Source of the DNA: Plectrocnemia conspersa
Taxonomy: Eukaryota > Arthropoda > Insecta > Trichoptera > Polycentropodidae
Assembly: GCA_009617715.1 (NCBI GenBank)
Contig: VTFK01000014.1
Coordinates: forward strand, 1,054,001-1,118,000
DNA length: 64,000 nucleotides
Reading direction: 5' to 3'
The notes under the pieces are model-generated. The model was not told the DNA's origin, did not search any database, and saw nothing but the letters and a program-made list of their open reading frames with translations. This document shows, piece after piece, positions 61,378-64,000 of this stretch (its first letter is position 1; each line of letters begins with the position of its first letter). The position numbers and the translations under genes are program-made.

Positions 61378-63088
61378 CTATTTCTTCTGTTTCTTTATAC
61401 TTTTCTTCTTCTTCTCCAAAGCTTCCATTTTCATATCCTCCAAATCTTCCATAAGACCTGAATAATAAAATATTTATTGAAAAGAAAAATAACTAAATAA
61501 TAGTCGTTTATTAAAATTACGCATACCAATCTTTTTACTAATATATTCTTCTCTCATTACTTGGGAGAAATTTGACTCCATATTTCTATCATCATCGTCT
61601 ACATCCCTATATCTAAAAACACAATCATTTTTAATAATATAATCAATATATAAACACATAAAACTATATACCTTGACTTATCGTATCCAAATATTTCCTT
61701 GATGTAACTCGACACGTCTCCGGCTTCTTCGGGACCGTCATCAATAAAGTCTTCTAAAGATGAATCATATTCGGAATCGTCATCATCCAAAATGCGCCCT
61801 GAATATATAAATATATTTAATTATTTAATCTCTAGATGATATGTTTATAAATTAAACTTACGCTTCTTCAATTTTTCTCTCTTCATAATCATCTCTCTTC
61901 TCTTCACGTCATTTGGAGGAAATTGTCTGGCTTTTTGTACATCAGGAGGAGGAAACTGCCTGCTTTTTTGTACGTCACTAGGCCTACCTTTTTGGAGATC
62001 GTTAGGAGGGAATGGTCTACTTTTTGGAGCGTTATTCTGAGGCATCGGTTTAGAAGTAACGTCGGGTTTTCTAATCTGTTTTATATTTTGTAGCGAAGTC
62101 TTAGAATTTGGCAGTGATGTTTTATTAACTCCGTCCGACGGTCTATCGCTCTTCAAATTCGACGGTCTAGCGCCATTGAATTGAGGCCGTTTTTCCATTC
62201 TTTTATCTGAAGACTTATTGAGTAACTGACCCTTTTCGTTAGAAGACGCAGGCCTTTGATTGGAGTTTTTATATTTATCGCCCATCTTAGAATTTGGTAA
62301 TCGTTGTTCGATGACAGCTCTCAGAATAGACGATGATCCTGGCTTATTTTCACTATCGAGGGTCTTTTTATATTGATCAGTCTTCATCTTTTTAGAAGAA
62401 TCACTTCTGAGATCGCTCTGCGACGGCTCTCTAGATCGCTTAAAACTTTGAGAGCTCGATTGAGATTTACCGTTGCTCACAGGAGGAGTTCCATGCCTGT
62501 CGGAGCTGCTTTTCGATTGATTTGTGTTTTTATTCATTAAAACTTTAGCCGAGTCGTCTTTTTTGATTGAACTTTTCGGAAGGCACTCATTTTTAGAATC
62601 TGGTTTTCTGTCGTCCGTTTTAGAACTAGAGGCGTTGGACGCCCTATCGCTTAGTTTGGGAATCCTCATACTTGATATTCCCGAACCGCTTGGTTTTGAA
62701 GATGTAGATTTTGGTCTGTCTGATTTTCCACCTAAAATTAATATTATGCATTAAGAATATAAGTATAGATTAATAGAATACTTCAAAAACAAACCAGAAC
62801 TTGATTCTTTATCTCTTTCTTTATCTTTTTCCCGTCTCGATTTTGCTTCTTGGTATGCGCGCATTTCTTCATATTCTCTTTTCTGTCTCTTAGTCATTAA
62901 TCGTTCCGGTTCTTCCATACTTTCTGTTTTCTTTGTTTCAACAACAACGGGCTCAAACTGTTTCTTCTCGGCGATTTTTAAAAGTTCGCTAAAGTCTAAC
63001 GGAGGCGGCATAGGACGTTTTGGCTTCGGCTTCTCCTCTTTCGTCTCTTTTTTATCATTCGACGTCACATACTCTATTTCATCTTGAA
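61378..63088 (-). CDS. SPT2 chromatin protein homologue, 5' exon missing
   Basis: Minus-strand exons 62795-63088, 61862-62731, 61672-61798, 61527-61612 and 61378-61457 join in phase to the stop. SPT2 (SPTY2D1) is a histone H3-H4 chaperone acting in transcription. Seen: LDFSELLKIAEKKQFEP near the start, a highly charged coiled region, a long Ser/Lys/Pro-rich linker with a repeated unit (about 290 residues; four tandem PPNDLQKGRP/PPPDVQKARQ-like units near 61880-62010), then the family's C-terminal domain: an acidic stretch (LDDDDSEYDSSLEDFIDDG), IKEIFGYDKSRYRD, MESNFSQVMREE and a Lys-rich tail (KKKKSIKKQKK). The C-terminal domain contacts H3-H4 in known members. The first visible exon begins mid-codon after an acceptor (atatttag), so at least one 5' exon lies above 63088 or outside the window. 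Confidence 0.88.
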
Positions 63089-63400
63089 CTAAATATAAAA
63101 CATCATAAAAATAATTAATAGTTTTATGGTTTATCTTAAACTTAATACGGGTAAAACTACAAAACGCGTTAATCGGTGATTAAAAAATTAAATAAAATTG
63201 GCTGCTTACAAGAAAACAAGTTTACATTAAAACATTGAGAGGAAAAAAATTTAACACTTTTCCAGAGAAAATCCACTGAAAACACCTATTAATTAATGAT
63301 AAATCAAAATTCAATTGAACTGGTTTCCATAGAAGATAATAATTACATGATTGGCCAACGAAGAATTTAATCCACAATATAATGTCAAAATAATTAACCT
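63089..63400. other. SPT2 upstream intron
   Basis: AT-rich, no exon recognised. The missing SPT2 5' exon could be here or beyond the window. Confidence 0.4.
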
Positions 63401-64000
63401 TTTCAATGCCATGCGAGCATTTTGTCGCTCGATGTGGTCATGATGCTAGTGCCGCATGAGACTTTGAGAAGGTCATTGACTTGATTGAAAGTATACCTGA
63501 TAGCAGCGATGATGAATTTTGTCTCGATTGTGATGATGAAGAAAATACAATTGTTTCCAAGAAATTATTAGTAGAAATTTTGGAAAGAAATAATACTAAA
63601 AATGTTAAGATTACTATAAATTCTCAAGCAAAAAAAACTACTACAACATCAAGAGATGAAAATTTTTCTTAGCTATTGTGGAGATGAAAATATATTTCAA
63701 ATATATTGTTTGCTGGAAACTAAAGCGCCCTGTAAACGATCAAATAATTTGTCAAATTTTACATGATTCAAATTTTTTGAAAGGCTGCGAGCATATTTAT
63801 TTATTTGACAAAAAGATATACCTTTAAGCACCTTACCAATATTTCAAGTTATTTTTTGATGATGAACTAATGGATAAAAATTGTAGAAAAAAGTATTAGA
63901 TAGAATGACTCATAATCAGCCAAGTTTTTGTCAATTCTAATAGAAAAAATGCTTTCAACTGACGAACAAATATGCTATTTGAAAGTTTGCCATCATTTAA
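63400..64000 (+). mobile_element. piggyBac-like transposase relic, cut by the window end
   Basis: 63481-63672 reads IPDSSDDEFCLDCDDEE, the acidic N-terminus common in piggyBac-like proteins. After stops and frameshifts, PYQYFKLFFDDELMDK (63831-63878) and KMLSTDEQICYLKVCHHL (63946-63999) match the blocks before and at the first catalytic Asp (DEQ) of the family. A GCGAGCATTTTGTCGCTCG hairpin near 63404 may lie at its left edge. The element is broken, and it may be nested in an SPT2 intron. Confidence 0.5.

Noticed and set aside
61474..61790. Minus-strand frames running through SPT2 introns
   Set aside because: Intron read-through; spliced exons restore the family C-terminal domain.

Overview
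The window is AT-rich eukaryotic nuclear DNA. The split genes have GT-AG introns, and the insect-type gene content (RpL27A, a ZnT77C-like zinc transporter, RNF141, SPT2, a PDGF/VEGF-like factor) and many decayed transposons point to an arthropod, most likely an insect. I cannot fix the order from sequence alone. Coding sequence is a small part of the 64 kb; most of it is introns, long intergenic DNA and repeats.

Layout. 1-9052 (+): the 3' end of a large unrecognised gene, with a GC-rich exon at 1139-1279, a likely 45-base cassette exon at 4548-4592 and a Gln-rich terminal exon at 8429-9052. Long AT-rich downstream sequence follows, with a roughly 200-base tandem repeat near 10 kb. 15161-16030: an 870-base DNA transposon with TA target duplication. 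17018-18644 (+): a seven-exon gene for a secreted or single-pass membrane protein of unknown function. 21642-25363 (+): an intron-bearing Hsp70-like gene with a one-base frame break in exon 2. Its second intron holds an inverted second copy of the 870-base transposon. 25.6-30.2 kb: a decayed tandem copy of the Hsp70 locus, interrupted by a minus-strand non-LTR retrotransposon relic, a hAT-type MITE and a small minus-strand PDGF/VEGF-like gene. 31102-33594 (-): RpL27A with two paralogous box C/D snoRNA candidates in neighbouring introns. 35465-42240 (-): an eight-exon zinc-transporter-family gene. 42.2-59.7 kb: no gene I can support, but many interspersed repeats and two CpG-rich, promoter-like islands. 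59686-60575 (+): RNF141. 61378-63088 (-): SPT2, convergent with RNF141 and lacking its first exon. 63.4-64 kb (+): a piggyBac-like transposase relic.

The genes do not form a pathway; they are housekeeping (RpL27A, SPT2, RNF141), transport (ZnT), chaperone and secreted-factor genes separated by mobile DNA. The most notable points are: the snoRNA pair in RpL27A, whose shared guide resembles the SNORD43/snR70 guide to the 3' end of 18S rRNA; the PDGF/VEGF-like protein that keeps the cystine-knot cysteines but lacks both interchain cysteines; the ZnT protein with two of four metal-site residues replaced; and a natural empty-site test in the Hsp70 duplication that proves the TA target duplication of the 870-base transposon. 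All gene models were spliced by eye and have no transcript support.
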